Below, piece by piece: positions 7,890 to 16,108 of a stretch of 49,241 nucleotides of DNA. How positions within the stretch are numbered: the first letter of the stretch is position 1; each line of letters starts with the position of its first letter. This stretch comes from Dehalococcoidales bacterium (GTDB lineage: Bacteria > Chloroflexota > Dehalococcoidia > Dehalococcoidales > Fen-1064). The position numbers were made by a program, and so were the translations under genes. The notes beneath the pieces were generated by a model. It was not told where the DNA came from. It was given only the letters and a program-made list of their open reading frames with translations, and made no database searches. The DNA lies in NCBI GenBank assembly GCA_035529395.1, contig DATKWT010000043.1, positions 1 to 49,241 on the forward strand. The letters run 5' to 3'.

Positions 7890-8180
7890 TTAGCAGGGTA
7901 CTGAAAAAGGGGAATCCAGAGGGGCTTCGCCCCTTCTGAGAGGCGCCCCTTTTGGCAGGGGTGTCTGGGCGTCATTCTTACAGAATGACGTTAGCAGAAT
8001 CCGAAACCAGATTCTGCCGGTGTCCCCCAGATATAATATTTTCCCCCTTCCGCAGAAGGCTCCTTCCTGGACAGGAAGGGGAAGGCACCGCCCCTTCTGA
8101 GGGGCCCCGCCTCTTCTGAGAGGCGCTCCATCTGGGACGCACGGGGTTCGGTCGAAAGGGTTTTTCGTCACCCTGTTAGG
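7890..8180. mobile_element. MITE-like repeat element, copy A (about 290 bp)
   Basis: Non-coding element shared with the copy at 48064-48393. Its left end (agcagggtactgaaaaa) is an imperfect inverted match to its right end (tttttcgtcaccctgtta). Inside are several short palindromes (for example cttctgagaggcgcc, gtcattcttacagaatgac, cagaatccgaaaccagattctg) and C-rich blocks. It encodes no transposase, so mobilisation would need a transposase supplied in trans. It ends about 95 bp ahead of the E1alpha start, so it may shape transcription of that operon. Confidence 0.8.
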
Positions 8181-8275
8181 AAATACAAAGTCGGAAAGAG
8201 GATGATTATGACTTAGAAGGAAATCAAGCTTGGTACGATAGTAAGGAAGTACAATAAATGGAGGTAAGGAAAACC

Positions 8276-9256
8276 ATGGAACTTCCATCCAAAGAGATTC
8301 TACTGAAGCTGTATCGGGACTTACTTACCGCACGGCGAGTAGAGGCCGAACTCTACTCAAGACAGGGCAATTTAGCCGGTAGCGGCGGAGGTGCCCATCG
8401 GGGTCCAGGTGAGGAGGTGATTCCGATTGCCTTCTGCAACAACTTGACTGAGACTGATTGCTTCTGCCCAAACTTCAGAACCGGCTTCTGCTTGTTTACC
8501 AAGCCTGGCTTCACCCTGGTCGATATTGTTGCTACGAGCATGGGGAAGACTGGCAAAGGCATACACGATACCCGGCGTACACCTGAATATGGCACGATGC
8601 CCGGCCAGGGCACACTGGGGGAGGGTAGCGTCAGGTATCTGGGCGCTGCCGCAGCCGCCAGTATGAAGAAGACCGGTGACATAGTTGTCTTCATCCAGGG
8701 GGATGGTGCCTCGAACCGTGCTCCCACCCATGAAGCGATGGCAGTGGCAGGGGCCTGGCAACTGCCGATAATCTTCGTCATCCAGAACAATCGTTACGGT
8801 ATGGGCACCGCGGTAGAGAAATCTTACAGCATTGAAGACCTGTCCTTGAGGGGTGTAGGTTACGGTTTCCCCCACGAGAGAGTGGACGGTAACGACATGA
8901 TAGCCATGTACCTGGTGGCCAAGAAGCATATTGAGAGGACACGAGCCGGCGGCGGGCCCAGCCTGATTGCGGCTGATACCTGGCGATTGAGACCACACTT
9001 TGAAGGGGACTCCCAGGTCTATCGGCCCAAGGGTGAAGTTGATGAGTGGTGGAAGAGAGAGCCATTGGGACGGTACCAGAAGGAGCTTATGGACCTGGGT
9101 GTCCTGACCGAAGAGGATGTCGACCGACTGGAGGCGGAGGTAAAGGCCGAGATTCAGGCGGCTTTTGATGAGGTAGAGGCACTGCCAGTATCAATACCAT
9201 CTTATAGGGCAGGCAGCCTGGAAGAACTTGAAAAAACTGCCATAGCCGAACTATAG
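8276..9256 (+). CDS. TPP-dependent dehydrogenase E1 alpha subunit, copy 1
   Basis: A 326-residue E1alpha of the acetoin/pyruvate dehydrogenase family. The thiamine diphosphate/Mg motif runs from GDGASN to the QNN at its end. The loop RLRPHFEGDSQVYRP resembles the acetoin-dehydrogenase pattern RWRGHxEGD. The subunit decarboxylates or cleaves a 2-oxo substrate with TPP, together with E1beta, and passes the acyl group to lipoamide. Oddity: the YR-x-HG segment of canonical E1alpha reads NFRTGFC here, so a His normally near TPP is missing. ATG 8276 is chosen because GGAGGTAAGG (8260-8269) lies 6 bp before it. E1beta copy 1 follows after 27 bp. The natural substrate is not evident. Confidence 0.85.
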   Translation: MELPSKEILLKLYRDLLTARRVEAELYSRQGNLAGSGGGAHRGPGEEVIPIAFCNNLTETDCFCPNFRTGFCLFTKPGFTLVDIVATSMGKTGKGIHDTRRTPEYGTMPGQGTLGEGSVRYLGAAAAASMKKTGDIVVFIQGDGASNRAPTHEAMAVAGAWQLPIIFVIQNNRYGMGTAVEKSYSIEDLSLRGVGYGFPHERVDGNDMIAMYLVAKKHIERTRAGGGPSLIAADTWRLRPHFEGDSQVYRPKGEVDEWWKREPLGRYQKELMDLGVLTEEDVDRLEAEVKAEIQAAFDEVEALPVSIPSYRAGSLEELEKTAIAEL

Positions 9257-9283
9257 ACTGGTTGTTAAGGAGAACGTACAGAA

Positions 9284-10276
9284 ATGGCTGTAATTAATTA
9301 TGTTGGGGCGATTAACCAGGCGCTGAAGGAAGAGATGCGCCGGGATGAGCGGGTGGTAATATGGGGGGAAGACATGATCTCAATGGACGGAGTTCATGGT
9401 CAGACCCGGGATATCTATAATGAGTTCGGTGGGGACAGAATCAGGGATACCCCTATCTGTGAGCAGGCAATAACTGGTATGACCATCGGGGCGGCTCACC
9501 GGGGGCTTAGACCGATAGGTGTCTTTATGAATGCCAGCTTTGGCCTCAGTGCCTTTGATGGTATGTTTCTGCAGCTGGGCTGCAGTGGCAGTGGTTTGCC
9601 GGTGGTACTCTATGGCGTTATCGCTGGGCCAAGAGAGGATAACGGCCACGGTACGTCTCCGGAAGCCCTGTGTATTCATGCGCCGTACCTGAAGGTAGTC
9701 ATGCCGTCAACTCCCTATGACGCTAAAGGGCTGTTCAAGACAGCTATCAGAGATGATAGTCCGGTGGTATTCTGGGACCATGCCTGGTGCTTCTTTATGG
9801 GCCATAAGGATGGCGCTATCGAACGTGGTGCCAACACTCAGGAAGTACCTGAGGAGGAATACCTCATTCCCTTTGGTGAGGCCGATATCAAGCGGGAAGG
9901 GTCTGATATTACCCTGGTGACCTTTTCATTTATGGTGCATCCGGCTCTGGCCGCGGCTCACAATCTGGCGAAAGAAGGCATAAGTGTTGAGGTTGTCGAC
10001 CTGCGCACACTTGTGCCCCTGGATGTAGAGACCATTGTCAAATCGACAAAGAAGACGGGGCGCCTTCTTGTTGTTCACGAAGCGATGAAGCGGGGCGGTA
10101 TTGCCGGTGAGATTATTTTCCGGGTACAAGAGGAGGCACCTGATTTGCTTGCGTCCTTGAAGACCCCCTTCAGGCGGCTGGCGGCTAAGAATCTGCCTCT
10201 CGATGCGGCCTTTGGTCCAATGCTTGTCCCTTCGGCGGAGACTATTGCTGCTGCTGTGAAGGAGATGGTAGTATAG
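9284..10276 (+). CDS. TPP-dependent dehydrogenase E1 beta subunit, copy 1
   Basis: A 330-residue E1beta with N-terminal pyrimidine-binding and C-terminal transketolase domains. The Glu that activates the TPP aminopyrimidine is in TPICEQAITGM. A His aligning with the QHSQ active-site His is in GHGTSPEALCIH. The C-terminal part has the usual VEVVDLRTLVPLDVETI and LLVVHEAMKRGG. Compared with canonical E1beta, the AAKxRYMSGGQ stretch is replaced by LQLGCSGSGLPVVLYG, so substrate or partner contacts probably differ. The start follows AAGGAGAA. It forms a heterotetramer with the alpha subunit by family analogy. Followed by a hairpin and the duplicated pair. Confidence 0.87.
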   Translation: MAVINYVGAINQALKEEMRRDERVVIWGEDMISMDGVHGQTRDIYNEFGGDRIRDTPICEQAITGMTIGAAHRGLRPIGVFMNASFGLSAFDGMFLQLGCSGSGLPVVLYGVIAGPREDNGHGTSPEALCIHAPYLKVVMPSTPYDAKGLFKTAIRDDSPVVFWDHAWCFFMGHKDGAIERGANTQEVPEEEYLIPFGEADIKREGSDITLVTFSFMVHPALAAAHNLAKEGISVEVVDLRTLVPLDVETIVKSTKKTGRLLVVHEAMKRGGIAGEIIFRVQEEAPDLLASLKTPFRRLAAKNLPLDAAFGPMLVPSAETIAAAVKEMVV

Positions 10277-10280
10277 GTGT

Positions 10281-10312
10281 AGAGCGCCCCCGCACAGATG
10301 TGAGGGGACGCA
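10281..10312 (+). promoter_or_regulatory. Imperfect intercistronic hairpin after E1beta copy 1
   Basis: Sequence around agcgcccccgcacagatgtg and ggggacgc folds into an imperfect GC-rich stem. It is the degenerate counterpart of the perfect hairpin after E1beta copy 2 and is followed by the same caaccctCAGAGAGTTC tail. There is no T tract, so it is more likely a processing, stability or attenuation element than a terminator. Confidence 0.5.
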
Positions 10313-10478
10313 ACCCTCAGAGAGTTCCAGAACAAGAAGCTGTAAACATTTATGAGGTGAGACTGCCTGCATCAGGAGTATCATCGGTGATATATGGTGT
10401 GTTAATGGGGGTGTTAACCATGAGTTGAGAGGAGTCGAAGGTCCAGCCTTAGAAAAGCAAGAAGGAGATAAGAGAATC

Positions 10479-11438
10479 ATGGAATTACCATCAAAAGAGA
10501 TTCTATTGAAGCTGTATCGGGACCTGCTTATCTCAAGGCGGGTAGAGGCCGAACTCTGGTCAAAACAGGGCAATCTAGCCGGCAGCGGCGGAGGTGCTCA
10601 TCGGGGTCCAGGTGAGGAGGTGATTCCGATTGCCTTCTGCAACAACTTAACTGAGACTGATTGCTTCATGCCTAACTTCAGGACATGGGTCTGCACGCTT
10701 AGCAAGCCTGGCTTCACCCCGGCCGATATCATTGCTACGAGCCTGGGGAAGACTGGCAAGAGGAACCCCTGGGCTGCCCCCGAATATGGCATGCTGGGTG
10801 GTGGCGGCACATTGGGAGAGGCTAGCGTCAGGTATGTGGGCGCTGCCGTGGCGTCTACTATCAAGAAGACTGGTGATATAGTCGTCTTCATCCAGGGGGA
10901 TGGTGCCTCGAACCGTGCTCCCACCCATGAAGCGATGGCAGTGGCAGGGGCCTGGCAACTGCCGATAATCTTCGTCATCCAGAATAATCGTTACGGCATG
11001 GGCACCTCGGTAGAGAAGTCTTACAACATTGAAGACCTGTCCTTGAGAGGTGTAGGTTACGGTTTCCCCCACGATAGAGTGGACGGTAACGATATGATAG
11101 CCATGTACCTGATGGCCAAGAAGCACGTTGAAAGATGTCGAGCCGGCGGCGGGCCCAGCCTGATTGCGGCCGATACCTGGCGATTGAGGCCACACTTCGA
11201 AGGTGACTCCCAGATATATCGGCCTAAAGGTGAAGCTGAAGAGTGGTACAAGAAAGAGCCATTGGGACGATACCAGAAGGAGCTTATGGACCTGGGTATC
11301 CTTACCGAAGAGGATGTCGACCGGCTGGAGGCGGAGGTAAAGGCCGAGCTTCAGGCGGCTTTTGATGAGGTCGATAAGCTGCCGGCAAGGACTGGTGTCT
11401 ACGAACAGATGGAGAAACTTGCCATCGCCGAACTATAG
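10479..11438 (+). CDS. TPP-dependent dehydrogenase E1 alpha subunit, copy 2
   Basis: A 319-residue paralogue of the gene at 8276. The TPP motif region (GDGASN to QNN) is identical and the RLRPHFEGDSQ loop is kept. Differences are crowded into roughly residues 64-130: NFRTWVCTLSK instead of NFRTGFCLFTK, and a rewritten, shorter segment before PEYG, plus several changes before KKTGDIV. The His of the canonical YRxHG motif is again absent. ATG 10479 follows GAAGGAGA; an upstream in-frame ATG at 10425 would add 18 unrelated residues. E1beta copy 2 starts 27 bp downstream with an intergenic sequence nearly identical to that of copy 1, so the pair arose by tandem duplication. Confidence 0.85.
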   Translation: MELPSKEILLKLYRDLLISRRVEAELWSKQGNLAGSGGGAHRGPGEEVIPIAFCNNLTETDCFMPNFRTWVCTLSKPGFTPADIIATSLGKTGKRNPWAAPEYGMLGGGGTLGEASVRYVGAAVASTIKKTGDIVVFIQGDGASNRAPTHEAMAVAGAWQLPIIFVIQNNRYGMGTSVEKSYNIEDLSLRGVGYGFPHDRVDGNDMIAMYLMAKKHVERCRAGGGPSLIAADTWRLRPHFEGDSQIYRPKGEAEEWYKKEPLGRYQKELMDLGILTEEDVDRLEAEVKAELQAAFDEVDKLPARTGVYEQMEKLAIAEL

Positions 11439-11465
11439 ACTGGTTGTTAAGGAGAACATACGGAA

Positions 11466-12449
11466 ATGGCTGTAATTAATTATGTTGGGGCGATTAACCA
11501 GGCGCTGAAAGAAGAGATGCGCCGGGATGAGCGGGTGGTAATATGGGGGGAAGACATGATCTCATTGAACGGTGTTCATGGTCAGACCAAGGACATCTAT
11601 GATGAGTTCGGTGGGGACAGAATCAAGGATACCCCTATCTGTGAGCAGGCAATAGCCGGCATGACCATCGGGGCGGCTCAGCGGGGACTTAGACCGATAG
11701 GTGTCTTCATGAACTGGGGGTTCGGCCTTTGTGCATTTGATGGCGTGTTTCTGCAGTTGGGCTGCAAAGGTCATAGTTGGCCGGTGGTGCTGTATGGCGT
11801 TATCGCCGGGCCAGGAGAGGATAACGACCACGGTATGTCGCCGGAGGCCCTGCTTATTCATGCACCGTACCTGAAGGTAGTCATGCCGTCGACTCCCTAT
11901 GACGCTAAGGGGCTGTTCGCGACAGCCATCAGGGATGACGGCGCGGTGATGTTTTTGGACCATGCCTGGTGTTTCTATATGGGACATAAGGATGGCGCTA
12001 TCGAACGTGGCGCCAACACTCAGGAAGTACCTGAGGAGGAATACCTCATTCCCTTTGGTGAGGCCGATATCAAGCGGGAAGGGTCCGATATTACCCTGGT
12101 AACCTACTCATTTATGGTGCATCCGGCTCTGGCCGCGGCTCACAATCTGGCGAAAGAGGGCATAAGTGTTGAAGTTGTCGACCTGCGCACTATTGTGCCC
12201 CTGGATGTAGATGCCATTGTCAAATCGGCTAAGAAGACGGGACGCCTGCTTATCGTGCACGAGGCGATGAAGCGGGGTGGTGTTGCCGGTGAGATTGCTT
12301 TCCGGGTACAAGAGGAAGCACCTGATTTGCTTGCATCCTTGAAAACCCCTATCAGGCGGCTGGCGGCTAAGAATATGCCCCTCATGGGGACCCCGGTACT
12401 TGTCCCTTCGGCGGAGACTATTGCTGCTACTGTGAAGGAGATGGTCTAG
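11466..12449 (+). CDS. TPP-dependent dehydrogenase E1 beta subunit, copy 2
   Basis: A 327-residue paralogue of the gene at 9284. The catalytic Glu (TPICEQAIAGM) and His (DHGMSPEALLIH) are kept. The N-terminus and C-terminal domain are almost the same as in copy 1. Changes concentrate at FMNWGFGLCAFDGVFLQ (copy 1: FMNASFGLSAFDGMFLQ), GCKGHSW (copy 1: GCSGSGL) and around FLDHAWCFYMG. These lie in parts that line the active-site cleft in E1beta structures. It probably pairs with E1alpha copy 2 to give a second E1 of altered specificity. This functional split is an inference. Confidence 0.87.
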   Translation: MAVINYVGAINQALKEEMRRDERVVIWGEDMISLNGVHGQTKDIYDEFGGDRIKDTPICEQAIAGMTIGAAQRGLRPIGVFMNWGFGLCAFDGVFLQLGCKGHSWPVVLYGVIAGPGEDNDHGMSPEALLIHAPYLKVVMPSTPYDAKGLFATAIRDDGAVMFLDHAWCFYMGHKDGAIERGANTQEVPEEEYLIPFGEADIKREGSDITLVTYSFMVHPALAAAHNLAKEGISVEVVDLRTIVPLDVDAIVKSAKKTGRLLIVHEAMKRGGVAGEIAFRVQEEAPDLLASLKTPIRRLAAKNMPLMGTPVLVPSAETIAATVKEMV

Positions 12450-12457
12450 TTATAGAG

Positions 12458-12483
12458 CGCCCCCTGACAAATGTCAGGGGGCG
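12458..12483 (+). promoter_or_regulatory. Perfect 12-bp intercistronic hairpin after E1beta copy 2
   Basis: cgccccctgaca (12458-12469) and tgtcagggggcg (12472-12483) pair perfectly around two bases. No T run follows; the tail taacccttagagagttc leads into the ribosome binding site of the lipoyl gene. It could be an mRNA-stabilising or processing structure that sets E1 to E2 ratios. Confidence 0.75.
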
Positions 12484-12519
12484 TAACCCTTAGAGAGTTC
12501 TAGAAAAGGAGTTAGAAGT

Positions 12520-12786
12520 ATGCATGAAGTGAGAATACCCAAGTTGGGAACTCAGATAGAGGATGCTGAAATCACCGAATGGGTAGCTGCGGAAGGGGAG
12601 AAGGTGACTGAGCGCCAGGTCCTTGTTGTGCTGGAGACGGAAAAAAGCAGCTATGATTTGGAGTCCGAGTTCAAAGGTATTCTGCATATCATTGTCGAGG
12701 CCTCGGATGAGAGGGTTGACGCTGGTGTGCTTATTGCTGTCCTGGCGGACTCCGAAGAGGAATACGAAAAAATTAAGTCTATGTGA
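12520..12786 (+). CDS. Stand-alone lipoyl (biotinyl/lipoyl-attachment) domain protein
   Basis: An 88-residue protein that is one lipoyl domain. The start HEVRIPKLGTQIEDAEITEW is the usual first strand, and the hairpin turn ETEKSSYDLES carries the lysine to be lipoylated. It would act as the swinging arm that carries acyl groups from E1 to E2. In most 2-oxoacid dehydrogenases this domain is fused to E2; here it is a separate gene 9 bp ahead of a short E2 core. The start follows AAAGGAG. Only one lipoyl gene serves both E1 pairs in this operon. Confidence 0.88.
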   Translation: MHEVRIPKLGTQIEDAEITEWVAAEGEKVTERQVLVVLETEKSSYDLESEFKGILHIIVEASDERVDAGVLIAVLADSEEEYEKIKSM

Positions 12787-12795
12787 GGGCCTGAA

Positions 12796-13599
12796 ATGAC
12801 TACTGAAGAAAAGAAGGAACCAACAGTCCCGGGCTCAGTGGTTGATAGCAAGAAGGTCAAGGAAGTTATCCCGCTAAGGGGAATCAGGAGGACTCTTGCT
12901 ACTCACATGCACCGCAGCCTTCAAGAATCGGCACAACTATCCGGCTCTTCGGGAACAGACATGACGGAGATGATTAAGTGCCGCGAGACCCTGAATTCGA
13001 AAGAAAAAGAAACCGGCATTCACTATACCTGGACCGATTTGTTTGTCAAAATAGCGGCTGAAGCTCTCAGGCTTGTTCCCACGATGAATTCCAGCCTGAT
13101 TGAGAGAGAGATAATCATCTGGGATGATATTAACATTGGCGTTGCACTGGATTTCGAGATGAGGGATGGCAGACGGGGTCTGATTGTGCCGGTGGTGCGT
13201 AATGCCGATAAGAAATCTATCGCGGACGTTCACAACTTTCTGGAGGAGATTAAAGAGAAGGGCAAAGTTGGCAAACTCATGCCGGATGATACTGCTGGCG
13301 GCACCTTTACCGTGACCAATACCGGTGCTCTGGGAGGTGGTCGTGGCTCCAGAAAAGGCACAGCCACCGGCATGGCCAGCGCCAGCACCCCTATCCTAAA
13401 TCAGCCGCAGGTCGGTATCTGGGGAATGGGGGGTTACAGTGATGCGGCGGTGGTGGTTGATGGCCAGGTCGTCGTTCGGCCGGTTCTGTACCACCATCTC
13501 ACCTTTGACCACCGGGTACTTACCGGGGCAGACAGCGGCATGTTTGGTGGCGCCCTGCATCGGTTAATGCTCAATCCAGGTCCGTTGCTCCTGGAATAA
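12796..13599 (+). CDS. 2-oxoacid dehydrogenase acyltransferase (E2) catalytic core
   Basis: A 267-residue protein covering the CAT-like acyltransferase domain. Seen: VIPLRGIRRTLATHMHRSL, TDLFVKIAAEALRLVPTMN, NIGVALDFEMRDGRRGLIVPVV, TFTVTNTGALG, and the active-site region YHHLTFDHRVLTGAD. The catalytic His of DHR is present, but the usual Asp of HRVxDG is Thr here (HRVLTG), with an Asp two residues later. The lipoyl domain is a separate gene, and no peripheral subunit-binding domain is recognisable, which raises the question of how E1 and E3 dock. The ATG is 9 bp after the lipoyl gene stop, and it is the last gene of the operon. No E3 gene is nearby except the remnant at 5265. Confidence 0.83.
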   Translation: MTTEEKKEPTVPGSVVDSKKVKEVIPLRGIRRTLATHMHRSLQESAQLSGSSGTDMTEMIKCRETLNSKEKETGIHYTWTDLFVKIAAEALRLVPTMNSSLIEREIIIWDDINIGVALDFEMRDGRRGLIVPVVRNADKKSIADVHNFLEEIKEKGKVGKLMPDDTAGGTFTVTNTGALGGGRGSRKGTATGMASASTPILNQPQVGIWGMGGYSDAAVVVDGQVVVRPVLYHHLTFDHRVLTGADSGMFGGALHRLMLNPGPLLLE

Positions 13600-13944
13600 T
13601 GCTATCTCTCTGACCAATCCTGATTTCCTTTGGTGCTGTAACCCTTTTTGTCAGGGGAATGCGTCATCCTGGAACCAGGACCGGACCGAAAAGTGATTGC
13701 GGACTCCAAACCATGATAGTCCGGCAAAACCATGAAAGATGCGAACATGCGGATCTGCCTGGAATGAAGAGAGCAGGTCCTTTCTTGGTTAGTTTGGCCG
13801 AGGTTGCGACTGGACATTTCATGACGCCAATTCCAGCTTCAAGGAGCGAAGGGTACTGACCAATAGCTCTCTAGAACTACGTGGTCGCTACCTCCATGAA
13901 TCTGGCAATTCAGAGCAAAAATAACTTTCAACTCTTCCGGTATT
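13600..13944 (+). other. Intergenic region without recognisable gene
   Basis: About 345 bp between the E2 gene and the epimerase. No ORF with coding character and no clear terminator hairpin were found. The last bases carry the GGAGG ribosome binding site of the epimerase. Confidence 0.6.
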
Positions 13945-13954
13945 GGAGGTTCAA

Positions 13955-14911
13955 ATGAAGGCTCTGGTAACTGGTGGCGCAGGTTTTATTGGGATGAGCC
14001 TGGTCAATGACCTGCTTGCCCGCAATACTAGGGTAAGGGTACTTGATAAGACCAGGGGAGACCTTGACGCCTTGAAGAATCCCGCCCTGAAAATTATTGA
14101 AGCGGGTATCGAAGACCGGCAGGCCGTTCAGCAAGCAGTACAGGGTATCGATGTCATCTACCACCTGGCTGAAACCTTCTCCTCTGACCCTTATGAAATT
14201 ATTGATATCGATATCAGGGGAAATGTCAATCTCCTGGAGAGCGCTGTAGAAAACAGCGTCAAGCAATTCTTTTTCGTTAGCACCCACCGCGTCTGCGGTA
14301 GACCCCGGTATATACCTATGGATGAAGAACACCCCCTTCACCCTGAAGAATCGCGGCGTCCCATGTACTCCATCTCCAAGCTCACCAGGGAACAATTATG
14401 TCTGACCTATTGGCGGGAACGTGGCTTACCGGCAACCATCTTCAGGTGGTTCTATTCTATCAGCCCTGACCGTGCCATGCAGGGCAGGGCACTGACAACC
14501 CTCATTGATAATGCCCTCAGGAACGAGCCTATCAAAGTCCCGGGGAAAGGCGGCGGCGATTTCTTCCTTGCCGATGATGCTGCCCTTGCCTTTCGCCTGG
14601 CAACGCTCAACGACAAGACTTATGGTGAGACCTTCAACCTGTCGAGCGGTCTCTATGTCTCCTGGCGGGAGATAGCCGAGCTGGTCTGTCAGTTAGCAGC
14701 CTCTTCATCAAAACTCGAAGCTGTCCCCGCGGAGGAATGGCAAGGAGATGCCTCGTTTAGCTCTGACCCCACTCTCTCATTTGAATGCGCTCTTGACATC
14801 AGTAAGGCTGAACGCCTGATGGGCTATAAATCCGGGCACAGTCCGGAGGAGGTAATGGATTCACTCAAAAAGTCGGCAAACCTGTTGGTACAGGCCAGGA
14901 AAAAGGGGTAG
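13955..14911 (+). CDS. NAD-dependent epimerase/dehydratase family protein (extended SDR)
   Basis: A 318-residue extended short-chain dehydrogenase. The Rossmann motif GGAGFIG (residues 8-14) binds NAD(P), and the catalytic Y-x-x-x-K is in MYSISKLTRE. IDVIYHLAE and FFFVSTHRVCG are typical strands; FRWFYSISPD and LADDAALAF mark the substrate-binding half. The usual substrates are nucleotide sugars or sterol/flavonoid-like ketones, which cannot be decided here. ATG 13955 follows GGAGG by 5 bp; an earlier in-frame start at 13943 would sit before the ribosome binding site. The downstream acyltransferase gene starts 102 bp later, so co-transcription is possible. Confidence 0.85.
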   Translation: MKALVTGGAGFIGMSLVNDLLARNTRVRVLDKTRGDLDALKNPALKIIEAGIEDRQAVQQAVQGIDVIYHLAETFSSDPYEIIDIDIRGNVNLLESAVENSVKQFFFVSTHRVCGRPRYIPMDEEHPLHPEESRRPMYSISKLTREQLCLTYWRERGLPATIFRWFYSISPDRAMQGRALTTLIDNALRNEPIKVPGKGGGDFFLADDAALAFRLATLNDKTYGETFNLSSGLYVSWREIAELVCQLAASSSKLEAVPAEEWQGDASFSSDPTLSFECALDISKAERLMGYKSGHSPEEVMDSLKKSANLLVQARKKG

Positions 14912-15013
14912 AGCATTCCTCGACTTGCCGGGTGAATGATAACCTGGCATAGCGGTCAACTCAAGGTTAGAGCCCGCTATGCCACATAGCAGGCAGTTAT
15001 TATGGGAGGCTAG

Positions 15014-16108
15014 GTGACGACTAACAGCACGGCAGACAGGCTTCATTATCTGGATTGGCTAAGAGTGATAACAGTTATGCTGCTTGTCATCCCCTTCCAC
15101 GGAGCACTCCCCTTCGTCGCCGGCTATTACTGGTGGGTTACGAGCGTTCAGAAGAACGTCGCAACTCAAGCGCTTGTCAATGTTCTGGACCAGTACCACA
15201 TGCCACTTCTGTTCCTCATCGCTGGAGGGGCAATATGGTTCTCCCTCAGTCGCCGCAGCGGGGGCGAATTTATGCTGGAGAGGCTGAAGCGTCTTGTGGT
15301 GCCCACTGTCTTCGCGGCGCTGGCATTCGTAGCGGTCAACCACTTCCTGTCGCAGCAGCACTACTTCTATGCTGATCCCGTGAACCAGAACCTGCTCAGG
15401 ATGAACCTGCTAGACCCGTTTGGCTCCTACCTTCAGCATTACCCGGACATCCTCACCAACAAGCTCATACCGTTCACCAGTGGCTGGAACCCGGGGCTCC
15501 TCTGGTTTCTCTGGTATCTCATCTTCTACACGCTGGTGTTCTTCCCACTCTTCCTTCTGGTCCGAAGAAAAGGTGGACGCTTTACCTCATGGCTGGCATG
15601 GTTCTTTGAAAAGCCCGGGGCTGTCTTCCTGCTGGCTATTCCGATTGCCCTCGTGCGGATATACCCGCCACAACCGGAAGCTATGATGAGTATCTGGACG
15701 TTCCAGACCTTTCAAGTGTTCTATTTTGTACTCTTCTTTGTCTTTGGTTTTTTCCTTATCTCGGAGCCGCGGATACGAAGGGGCCTGGAGAAGACCGGGC
15801 CGATTGCCATCGTCGGCGGTATCATCACGATGACACTGTTCATGCTCATCGTTTTCCCGCCGGGGAATGAAGTACTGGGGCCTGCCTTCTGGGAAAGGTT
15901 TGGATATGGCCCCGGCACCACAGGGAATGCCATTTTCCTGACGCTGCAGGCTTTCAATGGTTGGTTCTGGATAATCGGCCTCATCTACCTGGCAAAGCGA
16001 TTCCTCAACTTCAGCAACCGCTTCCTCAGATACGCCAACGACGCGGTATTGCCGTTCTACATCTTGCATGAAACGTCTCTCGTCACGGTTGGCTACTTTG
16101 TCCTGTAG
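15014..16108 (+). CDS. Acyltransferase-3 family membrane protein, cut short by an in-frame TAG
   Basis: 364 residues before a TAG at 16106-16108. The start RLHYLDWLRVITVMLLVIPFHG is the classic opening of acyltransferase-3 (OafA/YrhL/OpgC-like) integral membrane O-acyltransferases, which acylate sugars or other surface molecules. About nine hydrophobic helices follow. GTG 15014 is used because GGGAGG (15004-15009) stands 4 bp upstream. The family normally has one more membrane helix after FILHETSLVTVGYFVL. That helix is encoded in the same frame directly after the TAG (16109-16270), so the gene carries a nonsense mutation, an unusual readthrough, or a sequencing error. Activity of the truncated form is doubtful. 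Confidence 0.8.
   Translation: MTTNSTADRLHYLDWLRVITVMLLVIPFHGALPFVAGYYWWVTSVQKNVATQALVNVLDQYHMPLLFLIAGGAIWFSLSRRSGGEFMLERLKRLVVPTVFAALAFVAVNHFLSQQHYFYADPVNQNLLRMNLLDPFGSYLQHYPDILTNKLIPFTSGWNPGLLWFLWYLIFYTLVFFPLFLLVRRKGGRFTSWLAWFFEKPGAVFLLAIPIALVRIYPPQPEAMMSIWTFQTFQVFYFVLFFVFGFFLISEPRIRRGLEKTGPIAIVGGIITMTLFMLIVFPPGNEVLGPAFWERFGYGPGTTGNAIFLTLQAFNGWFWIIGLIYLAKRFLNFSNRFLRYANDAVLPFYILHETSLVTVGYFVL

Noticed and set aside
8230-8255. TTGGTA and TACAAT as promoter of the E1 operon
   Set aside because: The spacer is only 14 bp, too short for a usual sigma-70 promoter.
13659-13859. 66-codon frame after the E2 gene
   Set aside because: No ribosome binding site or conserved motif; composition is not protein-like.
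15059-15361. Overlapping frames in the acyltransferase gene
   Set aside because: All are shadows of the conserved membrane protein frame.
16106-16108. TAG read as pyrrolysine
   Set aside because: The family position is just before a membrane helix, no pyl genes are present in the window, and other genes here use TAG as an ordinary stop.
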